From Rhizobium sp. RCAM05350 (GTDB lineage Bacteria; Pseudomonadota; Alphaproteobacteria; Rhizobiales; Rhizobiaceae), in assembly GCA_024426085.1 (NCBI GenBank), contig CP087974.1:248001-312000 (forward strand): a stretch of DNA of 64,000 nt, written 5' to 3'. Shown piece by piece: positions 37,287-47,570 of this stretch. Position 1 is the first letter of the stretch. Every line of letters begins with the position of its first letter. Position numbers and translations under genes: made by a program. The notes beneath the pieces were generated by a model. The model had not been told where the DNA came from, made no database searches, and saw only the letters and a program-made list of their open reading frames with translations.

Positions 37287-38337
37287 TCAGCCGCCGGTGA
37301 CGCTCATATGCCTTGCGACGGCAGGCTTGTTGCGGGTGCGGTCGATGATGAAGTTGTGGCCCTTGGGCTTGTGGGTGATCGCCTCGTCGATGACGGTGGA
37401 CAGATAGGCGTCGTCATCGGAGGCGCGCAGCGCGGTGCGCAGGTCGGCGGCATCGTTCTGGCCGAGGCACATGTAGAGCGTGCCGGTGCAGGTCAGGCGG
37501 ACGCGGTTGCAGCTCTCGCAGAAATTATGGGTCATCGGCGTGATCAGGCCGAGCCTACCGCCGGTTTCTGCGACCTGGAGATAGCGGGGCCGGGCCGCCG
37601 GTCTTGTAGGCAATGTCGGTGAAGCTGAACTGCTCGGCCAGCGTGTCGCGCAATTCCGACAGCGGCATGTAGTGGTCGGTGCGGTCCTCGTCGATCTCGC
37701 CCATCGGCATGGTTTCGATCAGCGTCAGGTCCATGCCGCGGCCATGCGCCCAGCGCATCATGCCGGGGATTTCCGTGTCGTTGAAGCCCTTCAACGCGAC
37801 GGCGTTGATCTTGACGTGGATGCCAGCGGCCTGCGCGGAATCGATGCCTTCCATGACCTTGGAGAACTCACCCCAGCGGGTAATCTGCTTGAATTTGTCG
37901 GGATCGAGCGTGTCGAGCGAGACGTTGATGCGACGGACGCCGCAATCGGCGAGTTCAGCTGCGAACTTCGACAGTTGGGAACCATTGGTGGTCAGCGTCA
38001 ATTCGTCGAGACTACCTGAATGCACATGTTTGCCGAGTTCACGCACCAGGAACATGACGTTCTTGCGCACCAACGGTTCACCGCCGGTTAGCCGCAGCTT
38101 ACGCACGCCCTTGGCGATGAAGGCGGAACAGAGCCGGTTCAGCTCTTCGAGCGTCAACAGGTCCTTCTTCGGCAGGAAGGTCATGTTTTCAGCCATGCAA
38201 TAGGTGCAGCGGAAGTCGCAGCGGTCCGTCACCGAAACCCTGAGATAGGTCACGGCCCGCCTGAAGGGGTCGATCATCGGTGCTTTGGAATCAGCCAGCG
38301 GATGCGCGCCGGTCTGGTCGATGGTGACGTTGTTCAA
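37287..38337 (-). CDS. moaA: GTP 3',8-cyclase (molybdenum cofactor biosynthesis protein A), frame-broken
   Basis: A radical SAM enzyme catalysing the first step of Moco synthesis, converting GTP to the cyclic precursor. The N-terminal radical-SAM cluster motif is [15 protein letters not shown] (C-x3-C-x2-C). SAM/GTP-site segments are [22 protein letters not shown] and [14 protein letters not shown]. The C-terminal cluster is [23 protein letters not shown], and the substrate-contacting end is MSVTGG (GG terminus). One extra C in a C-run near 37586 shifts the frame between KTGGPA and RYLQVAE. About 350 residues, the normal length. It works in the same pathway as mobA/mobB 5 kb away. Confidence 0.95.
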
Positions 38338-38524
38338 CGAAATTCTCCCTGCTGCATCAATGTCGTGAGCAAACCGGGCGCCGTCAAAGGAAAGCGGGTA
38401 AAAGTGTGAGAAAACCGGCGAAACACTTTCTTATGATCGGAGGGAAGCGAACAGCTCGGGCGTCGAATTCCCTTCGGCAGAAATTTGCGTTAGTGCTCGG
38501 ACGGATCAATGGAGACTGCATATC

Positions 38525-38900
38525 ATGAGTGACATCTGGCCGACTGAATTGCGCGTCTCGAAGGACCGCCACCGGCTGACGGTTGCCTTCAACGATGGCG
38601 CCTCCTTCGACCTGTCGGCGGAGATGCTGCGGGTTCTCTCGCCGTCGGCGGAAGTGCAGGGGCATGGACCGGGGCAGGGCCTGACCGTGCCCGGCAAGCG
38701 CAATGTCTCGATCATCTCGATGACGCCGACCGGAAACTACGCCGTGCGCATCGGCTTTGACGATTTTCACGATACCGGGATTTTTACCTGGAACTATCTG
38801 CGCTGAACTCGGCGAAAACGGCGAGACTTTGTTTGCCGCCTATGAACGCGACTTGGCAGACAAGGGCATGAGCCGGGACAAGGCGGAAAAGCCGCGCTAG
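38525..38900 (+). CDS. DUF971 (GBBH-like N-terminal domain) protein, frame-broken near the end
   Basis: About 124 residues. MSDIWPTELRVSKDRHRLTVAFNDGASFDLSAEMLRVLSPSAE and VSIISMTPTGNYAVRIGFDDFHDTGIFTWNYLR match DUF971 proteins, which resemble the N-terminal domain of gamma-butyrobetaine hydroxylases and are often linked to Fe-S metabolism. One extra T at 38804 creates an early stop. Removing it gives the usual tail ELGENGETLFAAYERDLADKG and a TAG at 38898-38900. It is a single gene, divergent from moaA. Confidence 0.85.
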
Positions 38901-38918
38901 CAGGCTTCCTCCCTTGTC

Positions 38919-39404
38919 TTAATCGAGATCGCTTTCCTCTTTCAAAAGACGGGCGATCAGCCGCTCCATGGATTGGGCGACGACCAGGCACTCCTCGATC
39001 GGCTCGTTGTCCAGCGATTTTTCGATCAAAGTGGTCTGTATCTCCATCGCCTGCTCGGTCAGTTTACGGCCGATCGCAGTCAGCGACAGCCGAAGCACGC
39101 GCTTGTCCTTCTCGTCGCCACGCCTCTCGATCAATCCGCGCTTTTCAAGCTGGGGCAAGAGCATGCTCATGTTCGAGCGGCCGACCAGAAGTTTTCGCGC
39201 CAGTTCCTGCTGCGAGATGCCCTCGAAGCGATAGAGGTTGATCAGGATATCGAGGTGCGGCGGCTTGATGTCGAGCTCGGCGAGCTTGCGCGTCAGCGTC
39301 TGCTGCATCAGCTGGCAGGCGCGGGCAACGGCGATCCAGCTGCGGAAACGCGGATGATCCCAGGGAAAATGATGCTGTTCGATCGTCTCTTGCTTTTTGT
39401 TCAT
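38919..39404 (-). CDS. MarR-family transcriptional regulator
   Basis: An intact regulator of about 161 residues. The winged-helix core reads LDILINLYRFEGISQQELARKLLVGRSNMSMLLPQLEKRGLIERRGDEKDKRVLRLSLTAIG, with the wing DEKDKRVLRLSLT and a dimerisation helix at each end. I start at MNKKQETIE (39404). The longer in-frame start at 39434 would lie inside the operator palindrome (39416-39435), so it is unlikely. It probably represses the divergent alpha/beta hydrolase gene and itself; the inducing ligand is unknown. Confidence 0.88.
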   Translation of the reverse strand: MNKKQETIEQHHFPWDHPRFRSWIAVARACQLMQQTLTRKLAELDIKPPHLDILINLYRFEGISQQELARKLLVGRSNMSMLLPQLEKRGLIERRGDEKDKRVLRLSLTAIGRKLTEQAMEIQTTLIEKSLDNEPIEECLVVAQSMERLIARLLKEESDLD

Positions 39405-39415
39405 CGTTGTACAAT

Positions 39416-39435
39416 AATGTTCATCATTGAACATT
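39416..39435. promoter_or_regulatory. Perfect inverted repeat, likely MarR operator
   Basis: AATGTTCA-TCAT-TGAACATT is a perfect 8-bp inverted repeat with a 4-base centre. It is located 12 bases from the MarR start and 17 bases from the divergent hydrolase start. The size, symmetry and position are those of a MarR-dimer site shared by two divergent promoters. Confidence 0.78.
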
Positions 39436-39451
39436 TAAAGGGAATCCCACT

Positions 39452-40359
39452 ATGGCATCCTTTGCGATCAAGGTCACCCGCCTTGCGCTCAAATGCGTTT
39501 CGGCATTCTCAACGGAGACTGCGGGTCAGCTGGCGTTTCGCTTGTTCAGCATCACGCCGTCGTGGAAACCGAAGAGCCGCAAGGAAAGGCAGTGCTCGCG
39601 GCAGCAGAGCCCATCATGGCAAGGGCGCGGCCGGTGACGCTGTCCTTTGCTGGCGGCTGGGTGATGGCGAAACACTTCGAATCGCAGCCCGCCGGTGGCG
39701 CAACGAAACGCATTCTTCTGGTCCATGGCTGGGGATCGTCCAGCAACTATCTGGCGCCGATGATCGACGGGTTGACGGCCGGAGGTGCCGAGGTGGTGGC
39801 GCTCGACTGGCCGGGACATGGCGCTTCGCCGGGGAGGACCTTGACGATGCCGGCCGCCGTGCGTGCGATCGATGCAGCCTGGCGGCATTTCGGTGGGTTC
39901 GATGTTGCCGTCGGTCATTCCTTTGGCGGTGCGAGCCTTGCCTGTGCGGCCGGTGGTCTGGTCTGCGACGTGCCCTCGCATGTTGCCAAGAGAATGGTGC
40001 TGATCGGCGCTCCAAGCGAGATGACCTGGCTTTTCAAGGGGTTCGGAAAGTTTCTTCAACTTTCTGCAAAAACCCAGGCGGCGCTGGAAGGCATGGTCGT
40101 TCGCCTCTCCGGCCGCAGGCTTGAAGAGTTCGATGCCGCCCGAATTCTCGGCATGCTGTCAACACCCGTACTGGTGATCCATGCGGAAGACGACAAGGAG
40201 GTCTCTGCCGATCACGCGCGCCGCTATGCGGCGGCAGGACCGAATGTCGAGCTCCAATGGGCCAATGGGCTCGGCCATCGCCGCATCGTCTCGGCGCCGC
40301 CGGTGATCGAACGGGTCAACGCCTTTATCCATGTGCAGGATCGCCGGGCTGCGGCCTGA
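39452..40359 (+). CDS. Alpha/beta hydrolase, frame-broken
   Basis: About 302 residues. The N-terminal part MASFAIKVTRLALKCVSAFSTETAGQLAFRLF is followed by a shift near 39588, then VLAAAEPIMARARPVTLSFAGGWVMAKHFE. The alpha/beta-hydrolase core has the oxyanion segment LLVHGWGSSS, nucleophile motif VGHSFGG, acid VIHAEDDKEV and catalytic His in GLGHRRI. The substrate is unknown. The divergent MarR gene and shared palindrome suggest induction by a small hydrophobic or ester compound. Confidence 0.87.
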
Positions 40360-40445
40360 GCGATTTTCGTCCGTGCTGTCATAAAGGCGTCATGCTATCG
40401 GTCGAAAGGATCGCCAAGACTTGATGGAGGGGGCTTGGCAGCTCG

Positions 40446-41066
40446 ATGGAGAACGGCATGACGATCATTCGCACGGTCGAGGAACTGAACGCGCTTTATG
40501 GCGGCACGAGCGAGGCATCGCTGGTCAAGGTGACCAACCGGCTGACGCCTGACTATGCCAGCATGATCGAGGCGGCACCCTTTGCAGCGCTCGCCACGGT
40601 CGGGCCGGAGGGGCTGGATTGTTCGCCGCGCGGCGATGACGCCTGCGTCGTCAGGATCGCCGACGAGAAAACCGTGCTGATGCCGGACTGGCGCGGCAAC
40701 AACCGGGTCGATTCACTCGCCAATATCGTCCGCGATCCGCGTGTGGCGCTGATGTTTCTAGTGCCGGGCTCCAATACTGCGATGCGGATCAACGGCACGG
40801 CCGTGGTCAGCGTCGATCCCGAATTGACGGGGTCGTTTGAAGTCGATGGCAAACATCCGCGCAGTGTTATGGTCGTCACCATCGGCGAGGTCTATTTCCA
40901 ATGCGCCCGCGCGCTGATCCGCTCGCAGCTGTGGAACCCGGAGCGGTTCATCGATCCGAACTCGCTGCCGACGCCGGGCACGCTGTTGAAGGCTGCCAAA
41001 GCCGATTTCGACAAGGAGACCTATGATCGTGAATGGCCGGAGCGTGCCGCAAAAACAATGTGGTAG
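40446..41066 (+). CDS. Pyridoxamine 5'-phosphate oxidase-family flavoprotein
   Basis: An intact protein of about 206 residues with a split-barrel FMN-binding fold. Typical positions are SMIEAAPFAALATVGPEGLDCSPRGDDACVV, MPDWRGNNRVDSLANIVRDPRVALMFLVPGSNTAMRINGTA, and the end ALIRSQLWNPERF. It resembles the MSMEG_1061/DR2398-type FMN-dependent PPOX proteins of unknown physiological substrate rather than PdxH. The start may be 40446 or the internal ATG at 40458, which has the better-spaced GGAG. Confidence 0.85.
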   Translation: MENGMTIIRTVEELNALYGGTSEASLVKVTNRLTPDYASMIEAAPFAALATVGPEGLDCSPRGDDACVVRIADEKTVLMPDWRGNNRVDSLANIVRDPRVALMFLVPGSNTAMRINGTAVVSVDPELTGSFEVDGKHPRSVMVVTIGEVYFQCARALIRSQLWNPERFIDPNSLPTPGTLLKAAKADFDKETYDREWPERAAKTMW

Positions 41067-41176
41067 GCCACGCGGGGCCGAATAAATCCTGGCAATGAAA
41101 CGTTTTTTTCAGCAGGGTGCGCGGCGCACCCTCTGGATGGGGTGCGGAACGGGATTCCGCAAGCTGGGGGACAGAG

Positions 41177-41564
41177 ATGAAATACCGGAGCGCCTTTCTT
41201 CTGACTGCATCGATCGCCTTCGGGCTTTCGACGGGGATTGCCAGGGCCGACAGGCTGGTGGAGGAATACAATGCCTATATTGGCGAAGAAGACCTCTACA
41301 ATTCCAATGGGGAGGCGCTAACCGAACCGTGGCAGGTCATTCGACAGGATAGGGCAAACTATCACCGCTACGGCGTCAGCCAGCCGGGCGACGAAGGCGA
41401 CGGCTTCTTTGCCTCGGCCAAGAACCGCGAAAAGGCCGAGCGCATGATCGAGTACGGGACGATCGAGAACCGTGCTGCCCCCGCTGCTGCGGGGCGGTTC
41501 CGTCATCAATGTACAGATTTTCCGGGGTGCTGACGGCGACTACATCAATGTCACGGTCGATTGA
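41177..41564 (+). CDS. Hypothetical secreted protein, frame-broken
   Basis: About 128 residues. The signal peptide MKYRSAFLLTASIAFGLSTGIARA is followed by DRLVEEYNAYIGEEDLYNSNGEALTEPWQVIRQDRANYHRYG and SAKNREKAERMIEYGTIENRAAPAA. One extra T near 41488 shifts the frame; correction gives RGGSVINVQIFRGADGDYINVTVD with the stop at 41562-41564. No family is recognised. The end overlaps the start of the M15 peptidase gene by 17 bases, so the two are probably cotranscribed and may act together in the periplasm. Confidence 0.7.
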
Positions 41565-42350
41565 CCGGAGGCTCGCCAGCCTGATGTGCACAGCGATGCT
41601 GGCTTCAGCGTTTCCATTGGCGGCTGCGGATCTGACCCTTGCCGAGAAAGTGGATATGCTGATCTCGGCCTATCCCGAAACGCTTGTCAAGGCCGAAGGG
41701 ATCCATTGGTTTTCGTGACGGCGGTTCGATGCCGGTCGATGACGGCAAGACCAAGGACCACGCGGAGAAACTGGCAGTCGGCGATATCGAGGACAGCCTG
41801 TCGCAACTTTATCCGGCAGGTCCCTGCGAGACCAAGCCCGATGTCAATGTCGATCCCGGGCGCATTCGCAGCGATGCGCTGATGATGCGGCTCTACGGCA
41901 AATCGGCAAAGGAAGTGGAGGCATCGCTGGTGCCGGTCGACTGGTTCGGCAAAAGGCTACGCGTCACCAGGCGGCAGGGCGCGGCTGCGGCGCTTGAAAA
42001 GGTGCGCGACGAGCTGAAGACCATGCCGGATTTGAAGACGTTTCTGGCGCCATCGGCCGGGACCTTCAACTGGCGCAAGGTTTCAGGCGCGCCCAACATC
42101 TCGGTCCACAGTTTTGGCGCCGCCATCGATATCAATACCCAGTACGCGGATTACTGGGTCTGGGCCGGCGGCAAGCCGGGCAGGGTGCCGCAGTATAGAA
42201 ACAGATACCCGATGGCGATCGTTGATGCGTTCTGAACGGCACGGTTTCATCTGGGGTGGGCGCTGGTATCACTACGACACCATGCATTTCGAATATCGGC
42301 CGGAACTGATCGCCATCGGCAAAGCGGCGGGTGTTTCGGCCTGCCGGTAA
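41548..42350 (+). CDS. M15-family metallopeptidase (D-alanyl-D-alanine carboxypeptidase-like), frame-broken twice
   Basis: About 266 residues. The signal peptide MSRSIDRRLASLMCTAMLASAFPLAAA is present. The zinc-site motifs are SVHSFGAAIDIN (H-x6-D) and YHYDTMHFEYRPEL (the second His with M-H-F-E), typical of VanY/Ply-like peptidoglycan peptidases. The frame shifts near 41712 (TTTT run) and at 42233, where TTC-T-GAACGG contains an extra T and makes a TGA. Correction gives DAFERHGFIWGGRWYHYD. It acts on murein peptides in the periplasm. It is coupled to the preceding secreted-protein gene. Confidence 0.85.
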
Positions 42351-42384
42351 TGCGGCTTTTTCCCGGAGGGGCTAAAACGGCAAA

Positions 42385-42402
42385 GGGCGCCACATGGCGC
42401 CC
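42385..42402. terminator. Hairpin between M15 peptidase and diguanylate cyclase genes
   Basis: GGGCGCCA / TGGCGCCC form a perfect 8-bp stem with a 2-base centre between two convergent stops. There is only a short T-run on the minus side. Confidence 0.5.
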
Positions 42403-42426
42403 CGGTCCAACAATGGGATCGCCTGA

Positions 42427-43494
42427 CTATTTGCGGTAGATCAGCCAGTTCTTGCCGGTGTCCTTCTTCATGCCTTCCTCGAACAGGATCGTCCTGTTAC
42501 GGCCGGCGTTCTTGGCGCAGTAGAGCGCGATGTCGGCCTTGTTGTAGAGGTCGGTCGGGTCGTCGGCATGCGATGCCTGGCAGACGCCGACGGATAGCGT
42601 GATCGGGCCATAATTGACGCCGGTCTTGGAATTCTTGAAGGGCGTGGTCGCCAGCGCGTTGCGGATGCGCTCCGCCACCTGCAGGCTCTCTTCAAGGCTG
42701 CTGTCACTGAGAATGATGGCAAACTCCTCGCCACCGGTACGTGCGACAAAGGCGTCGCGGCGCAGGTTGGAGCGAATGACCGTGCCGACAGTGGCCAGGA
42801 TCTTGTCACCGACCGGATGGCCGAAGCTGTCATTGACCTTCTTGAAGTGATCGATGTCGGCGATCAGCAGGCCGGTGAAGCTGCGCTGCTGTTCGGAATT
42901 GTAGATGGCGGCCAGCTTTTCGTCGAATGCCCGCCGGTTGGCCAGGCGCGTCAGCGAATCCGTGTTGGCGATGCGCTTGTATTCGTCGAGTTCCTGCCGG
43001 ATGACCTCCATTTCGAAGGACTTCAGCGAAACGTTTTCCGCCCGCTCCTTGCCCTGGTTCATCGTGTCGGCCGTCGCCTCCGTCAGAAGGCTGACGCACT
43101 GGCGCAGGATTTCGGCGCTGGAACTGCTTTTGCCGGTGATATTCTGGTAGGTCTCGTCCAAGAGCTTGTTGTAGTTTTCGAGAGCGAACTGTTCGTCTCT
43201 GAGCAGCTTGAGCAGGTCGCCCAGTTCGCTGGCCAGGTGCGTGTGGGCTCGATCGATGCCGGCGGCGTGATGATAATGTGCGAAATAGCGGGCGCCGATC
43301 TCGTCCAGTTCTTCCTGGGTCGCGTGGCTGCCGAGAGCTGCCAGTTCCTTGGTCAGTTTCGGATTGGAGCCGATATAGGCTTCGTAATAGAGCTCGTAAT
43401 TGCGCGGTAGAGGCGAGATTCCCATGATCCGCATCGCATAGGTCACCTGCGCTGCGATATCGGGTATCTGCGCCTTGTCTGAAGCCGCTTGCAT
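42427..43494 (-). CDS. Diguanylate cyclase (GGDEF domain)
   Basis: An intact 355-residue cytoplasmic protein. The N-terminal ~185 residues are helical (MQAASDKAQIPDIAAQVTYAMRIMGISPLPRNYELYYEAYI, then a long coil), with no membrane segment. The GGDEF domain starts DSLTRLANRRAFDEKL. The metal/base segment is LIADIDHFKKVNDSFGHPVGDKIL, and the active loop FVARTGGEEFAIIL carries GGEEF, an active variant. No RxxD inhibitory site is seen four residues before GGEEF. It should make c-di-GMP. The input signal is unknown. Confidence 0.92.
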   Translation of the reverse strand: MQAASDKAQIPDIAAQVTYAMRIMGISPLPRNYELYYEAYIGSNPKLTKELAALGSHATQEELDEIGARYFAHYHHAAGIDRAHTHLASELGDLLKLLRDEQFALENYNKLLDETYQNITGKSSSSAEILRQCVSLLTEATADTMNQGKERAENVSLKSFEMEVIRQELDEYKRIANTDSLTRLANRRAFDEKLAAIYNSEQQRSFTGLLIADIDHFKKVNDSFGHPVGDKILATVGTVIRSNLRRDAFVARTGGEEFAIILSDSSLEESLQVAERIRNALATTPFKNSKTGVNYGPITLSVGVCQASHADDPTDLYNKADIALYCAKNAGRNRTILFEEGMKKDTGKNWLIYRK

Positions 43495-43611
43495 GGCAAG
43501 CTCCTGTTTTGTTGTCTTGGCCGCTAATTCTAGGGGTTAAAGCTTTTGGAAGGCTTAACGTTTGGCAAAACGGACCAGTAAGATTGTACGAAGATACCGT
43601 GTTACTGTGTG

Positions 43612-43645
43612 GAAATGAAAAACGGGCAGCCGTGATGGCTGCCCG
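43612..43645 (-). terminator. Intrinsic terminator after fumC
   Basis: CGGGCAGCC / GGCTGCCCG (43623-43645) is a perfect stem. In the minus direction it is followed by GTTTTTC. It begins 33 bases past the fumC stop. Confidence 0.85.
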
Positions 43646-43677
43646 CGTGATCTACCGGAGATTGCGCTTATGTCGGC

Positions 43678-45070
43678 TCAGGACGGGCTGATCATCGTTT
43701 CAGGGCGAACCACCGCGTCGAATTCGGCATCGGTGACATAACCGCCGCCGACAGCTTCTTCGCGCAGGGTCGTGCCGTTCTTGTGCATGGTCTTCGCGAT
43801 CTTGGCGGCGTTGTCATAGCCGATCTTCGGGGCCAGCGCTGTAACCAGCATCAGCGAACGGTCGAGTGCTGCCTTGATATTGTCTTCGCGTGCCTCGATG
43901 CCGACGACGCAGTTGTCGGTGAAGGAGACGGCAGCGTCGGCCAGCAGCTGCACTGATTGCAGGAAATTGTAGGCCATCAGCGGATTGTAGACGTTAAGTT
44001 CGGAAATGGCCCTGGCTGCCGGCAAAGGTCAGCGCCGCGTTGTTGCCGAAGACCTGGACGCAGACCTGCGTCAGCGCTTCGCACTGGGTCGGGTTGACCT
44101 TGCCCGGCATGATCGACGAGCCCGGCTCGTTTTCCGGCAAAGACAGTTCGCCAAGGCCCGAGCGCGGGCCGGAGCCGAGGAAACGGATATCGTTGGCGAT
44201 CTTGAAGAGGGCTGCGGCTGCCGAGTTGATGGCGCCGTGGCTGAATACCATCGGATCGTGGGCGGCCAGCGCCTCGAACTTGTTGGGAGCCGTGACAAAG
44301 GCGATGCTGGTAATCTTGGCGATCTCATCGGCGACCTTTCGGCAAAGCCGATCGGCGCGTTGAGGCCGGTTCCGACGGCCGTGCCGCCCTGGGCGAGTCC
44401 GCACAGGCCGGGCAGCGTCATTTCAATACGCTTGATTGAGGAAGCGACCTGAGCGGCATAGCCGGAGAATTCCTGGCCGAGCGTCAGCGGGGTGGCGTCC
44501 TGTGTATGCGTGCGGCCGATCTTGATGATGTGGTCGAAGGCCTTCACCTTGTCGACGAGAGCGGCGTGCAGGTGCTTCAGCGCCGGCAGGAGGTCATGGA
44601 CGACACGCTCGGCGCAAGCGATATGCATGGCCGTCGGATAGGTGTCGTTCGACGACTGGCTCATGTTGACATGGTCGTTCGGATGGACCGGCTTCTTTGA
44701 GCCCATCACGCCGCCGAGCATTTCGATGGCCCGGTTGGAGATGACTTCGTTGGCGTTCATGTTCGACTGCGTGCCGGAACCGGTCTGCCAGACGACGAGC
44801 GGAAAATGATCATTGAGCTTGCCGTCGATGACTTCCTGGGCGGCTTCGATGATTGCCTTGCCGACGGTTGGGTCGAGGCCCTGCAGCTCCATGTTGGCGC
44901 GGGCGGCGGCCTGCTTGACGATCCCCAGCGCACGCACGATCGAAAGCGGCTGCTTTTCCCAGCCGATCTTGAAGTTGCCGAGCGAGCGTTGCGCCTGTGC
45001 GCCCCAATAGCGGTCGCTTGCGACTTCTGATCGGTCCGAACGTATCTGTTTCCGTGCGCGTTGATGTCAT
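43678..45070 (-). CDS. fumC: Class II fumarate hydratase, frame-broken three times
   Basis: Hydrates fumarate to malate in the TCA cycle (homotetramer, cytoplasm). Family segments are in order: [83 protein letters not shown]; the mobile loop [17 protein letters not shown] with the catalytic Ser region; [19 protein letters not shown]; and the end [17 protein letters not shown]. Breaks occur at 45028 (ATC-A-GAAGTC, minus strand), near 44336 (A-run one short) and at about 44002 (one extra base in GGCCATTTC-GAACTT). The corrected protein of about 463 residues has nothing missing. It is a single gene followed by its own terminator. Confidence 0.95.
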
Positions 45071-45196
45071 CGTAATCCCTGCTTTCGTCGTGCGGTGCAA
45101 GACCGGGCGGTTTTGAGGCCGGGCGGTGCGACACCGGAAGGTGGGTGTGGCCGCTGCGCTGCGACGGACCGAAGCTGTGATGCGGTTCTCTCTGGC

Positions 45197-45541
45197 CTAG
45201 GTGGCCGGTGCTTGTAAAGAGGTTGAAGGGGCGGGCGGCATGCTACAATCGTTTAAAATATCATCCGTCCGTTGTTTCCTGCGGTCGCTCGCTGCGATGA
45301 CCGTTCGCACGTCCGGGCAGCGGTCGTCCTGTGCTTTTTCAGACACAAGTAGGCGGATAGTTTGGCCGGCGTTTTCCTGCAGTTTCTGCATGGCATGCTG
45401 ATTTTTTTCGCCATGAAGAAATAATGCAGGGAATTCAAATTTTTGGATGCCCTGAACCGTCTTGTTCATGCAGGCGTTTTCACACATTTGTGACAGTCTG
45501 CGGAGGCATTCCAGGGCGCGCGTTTCCTTTTCATTCACCAT
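45197..45541 (-). CDS. Hypothetical protein (114 aa), weakly supported
   Basis: An open frame of ordinary composition starting MVNEKETRALECLRRL. It is Cys- and charge-rich (CENACMNKTVQ, DDRCPDVRTV, NDCSMPP) with no signal or membrane segment. AAAGGA overlaps the first ATG, so the following GTG (NEKETR) may be the start. I recognise no family, and the region also holds the promoter of the divergent L,D-transpeptidase. It may not be a gene. Confidence 0.35.
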   Translation of the reverse strand: MVNEKETRALECLRRLSQMCENACMNKTVQGIQKFEFPALFLHGEKNQHAMQKLQENAGQTIRLLVSEKAQDDRCPDVRTVIAASDRRKQRTDDILNDCSMPPAPSTSLQAPAT

Positions 45542-45633
45542 CCTTTCTTATAAGTACGAAAGCCTGGTGACATGACGGGGCATCAGGCGCGAACCGCTGG
45601 TAGCGGCAATGCGATACGGGGACGAGTGAACCA

Positions 45634-47540
45634 ATGAAGTTGATGAAGACTGCTGCGATCGTGACACTGATGACCGGGTGCGCGTTCGCCTCTCTCGGTG
45701 TGCAGCGCCGAAGCGCTGAACCTGCTGGATCTCTTCCGCAAGAAGAAGCCAGTGGTCGAGGAGTTCCAGCCGCTGCCGGGCGTCGACCAGACAGCGCCCG
45801 TGCAGAAGCAGGCCGCACGCCCCTTGCCCAAGGTGACATCGCCGCAATACTACACTTATAAGGCCGAGCCGCTGCGCCGTATCGCCACTGCGAAGCTCGT
45901 TGATCCGGTGGTGACCGGTTCCGTTCGCAGCGACGTCCTGCCGCCGGCGCCAGCTGTGGCGCTCACTAGTGCCCGCCAGTTTCTTCCCGACGTCACGGCC
46001 TACGCGCCGGCGGATGTCGCCAAGGCAATCGAGACTTTTTACACCGGCCGCGACGGATTTGTCTGGATCGGCAGCGATGCGCCTGAACGCGGCTGCCAAG
46101 GCAGCGCTCACGGTTCTGGGGCAGGCAGCCAGCGTCGGTCTTGACCCGCAGGATTACGCCGTGAACGTGCCGTCCGACACGTTCGACCTGCAACGATATG
46201 GCGCGCGTGAAAAGGTGCTGGTCGAATTCGAGATCCAGCTGTCCGCCGCGACCCTGACCTATATCGCCGACACCGTGCGTGGTCGCATCGATCCCAACAG
46301 GATTTCCGGTTATCACGATTTCAAGCGCAAGGACGTCAACCTTACGGGCAAGCTCGGCAATATCGCCAGAAGTCATGACGTTGCCGCCTATCTCAACTCC
46401 CAGACGCCGTCCGGACCGGAATTTTCCGCCTTGAAGCGGGAGCTGGAAACACTTGAGGCAAAAACCGGCGACGCTCCACGGATCGTGATCGCGCCGGATA
46501 CGCTGTTGAAGCCGGGCATCAGCAATCCGGAATTGGCCAATGTGGTCGCTGCCATCCGCCTCAAGGGTTCCGATGCGCTGAAGGTCGACCATGCGCTGAC
46601 CCTATCCGCCTATCAGGGTACGCCGGACTATACACCGGAACTGGTGGCGCTGATCGAAGGCTTTCAGAAGGAAAACGGCCTGAAGCCCGACGGCATCGTC
46701 GGCAAGGCGTCGATCCGCCTCCTGATGGGGGGCGATACGACCGAGAGCAAGATCGACAAGGTGCGGATCGCCATGGAGCAGGCGCGGTGGTTGCCGGCCG
46801 ATCTCGGCAGCCGCTATGTCTTCATCAACCAGCCTGCCTACAAGGTCTACTATCACGATCAGGGCGCCGAGCAGTTCTCGATGCGGGTCGTCGTCGGCTC
46901 CAAGGCGCACCAGACATTCTTCTTCGAGGACGAGATCCAGACGGTCGAATTCAACCCCTATTGGGGCGTGCTGCAGTCGATCATCATCAACGAGATGCTG
47001 CCGAAGCTGCGCAACGACCCCGGTTATCTCGATCGCCTTGGCTATCAGGTGGAACTGCGCGGCCGTCCGGTATCGTCCTACGATGTCAACTGGAATGGCT
47101 CGGACCGCCGGTGTCGTGGTTCGCCAGCCGCCGAGCAGCGACAATGCGCTGGGCAGGAATTGAAGATTCTGTTCCCCAACGCACATGCCATCTACATGCA
47201 CGATACGCCCTCGAAGAGCTTTTTCAAGAAGGACGATCGTGCACTCAGCCACGGCTGCGTGCGTCTGGCCGATCCGCGCCGGATGGCTGCTGCGGTGCTG
47301 GGCACGACGGTTGAAGATATCGGCAAACAGATCGCCGGTGGCCGCAACAAGGGCGTGACCGTGCCGCAGAGGATTCTGGTCTACGTTGCCTACTTCACGG
47401 CGTGGCCGAACAAGGACGGCGCGGTCGAATATTTCAACGATGTCTATGACTGCGACATGTACATGAACCGCGCGCTCGAAGCGGCACGTCTGGCCCTGCC
47501 GGGCCGAAGGTTGAAAACGGTCCATCGGATCAATCCATGA
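45634..47540 (+). CDS. L,D-transpeptidase (YcbB/LdtD-like), frame-broken several times
   Basis: About 635 residues; makes 3-3 or other L,D crosslinks in periplasmic peptidoglycan. The signal peptide region is MKLMKTAAIVTLMTGCAFASLGV. An N-terminal scaffold domain carries VGLDPQDYAVNVPS and RGRIDPNRISGYHDFKRKD. A peptidoglycan-binding domain follows (LIEGFQKENGLKPDGIVGKASIRLL). The YkuD catalytic domain has MRVVVGSKAHQTFFFEDEIQTVEFNPYW, and the Cys motif is DRALSHGCVRLADP. Breaks lie near 45690, 46082, 47105 and 47155; the last two compensate each other, restoring TAGVVVRQPPSSDNALG. A perfect terminator overlaps the stop codon. Confidence 0.88.
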
Positions 47541-47570
47541 AAAAGGCGGCTTCAAGCCGCCTTTTTCATG
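47536..47570. terminator. Bidirectional terminator overlapping two convergent stop regions
   Basis: CATGAAAAAGGCGGCTT / AAGCCGCCTTTTTCATG form a perfect 17-bp stem around one base. It contains the L,D-transpeptidase TGA and the last codons of gph. A-runs and T-runs on both sides suit both directions. Confidence 0.92.
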
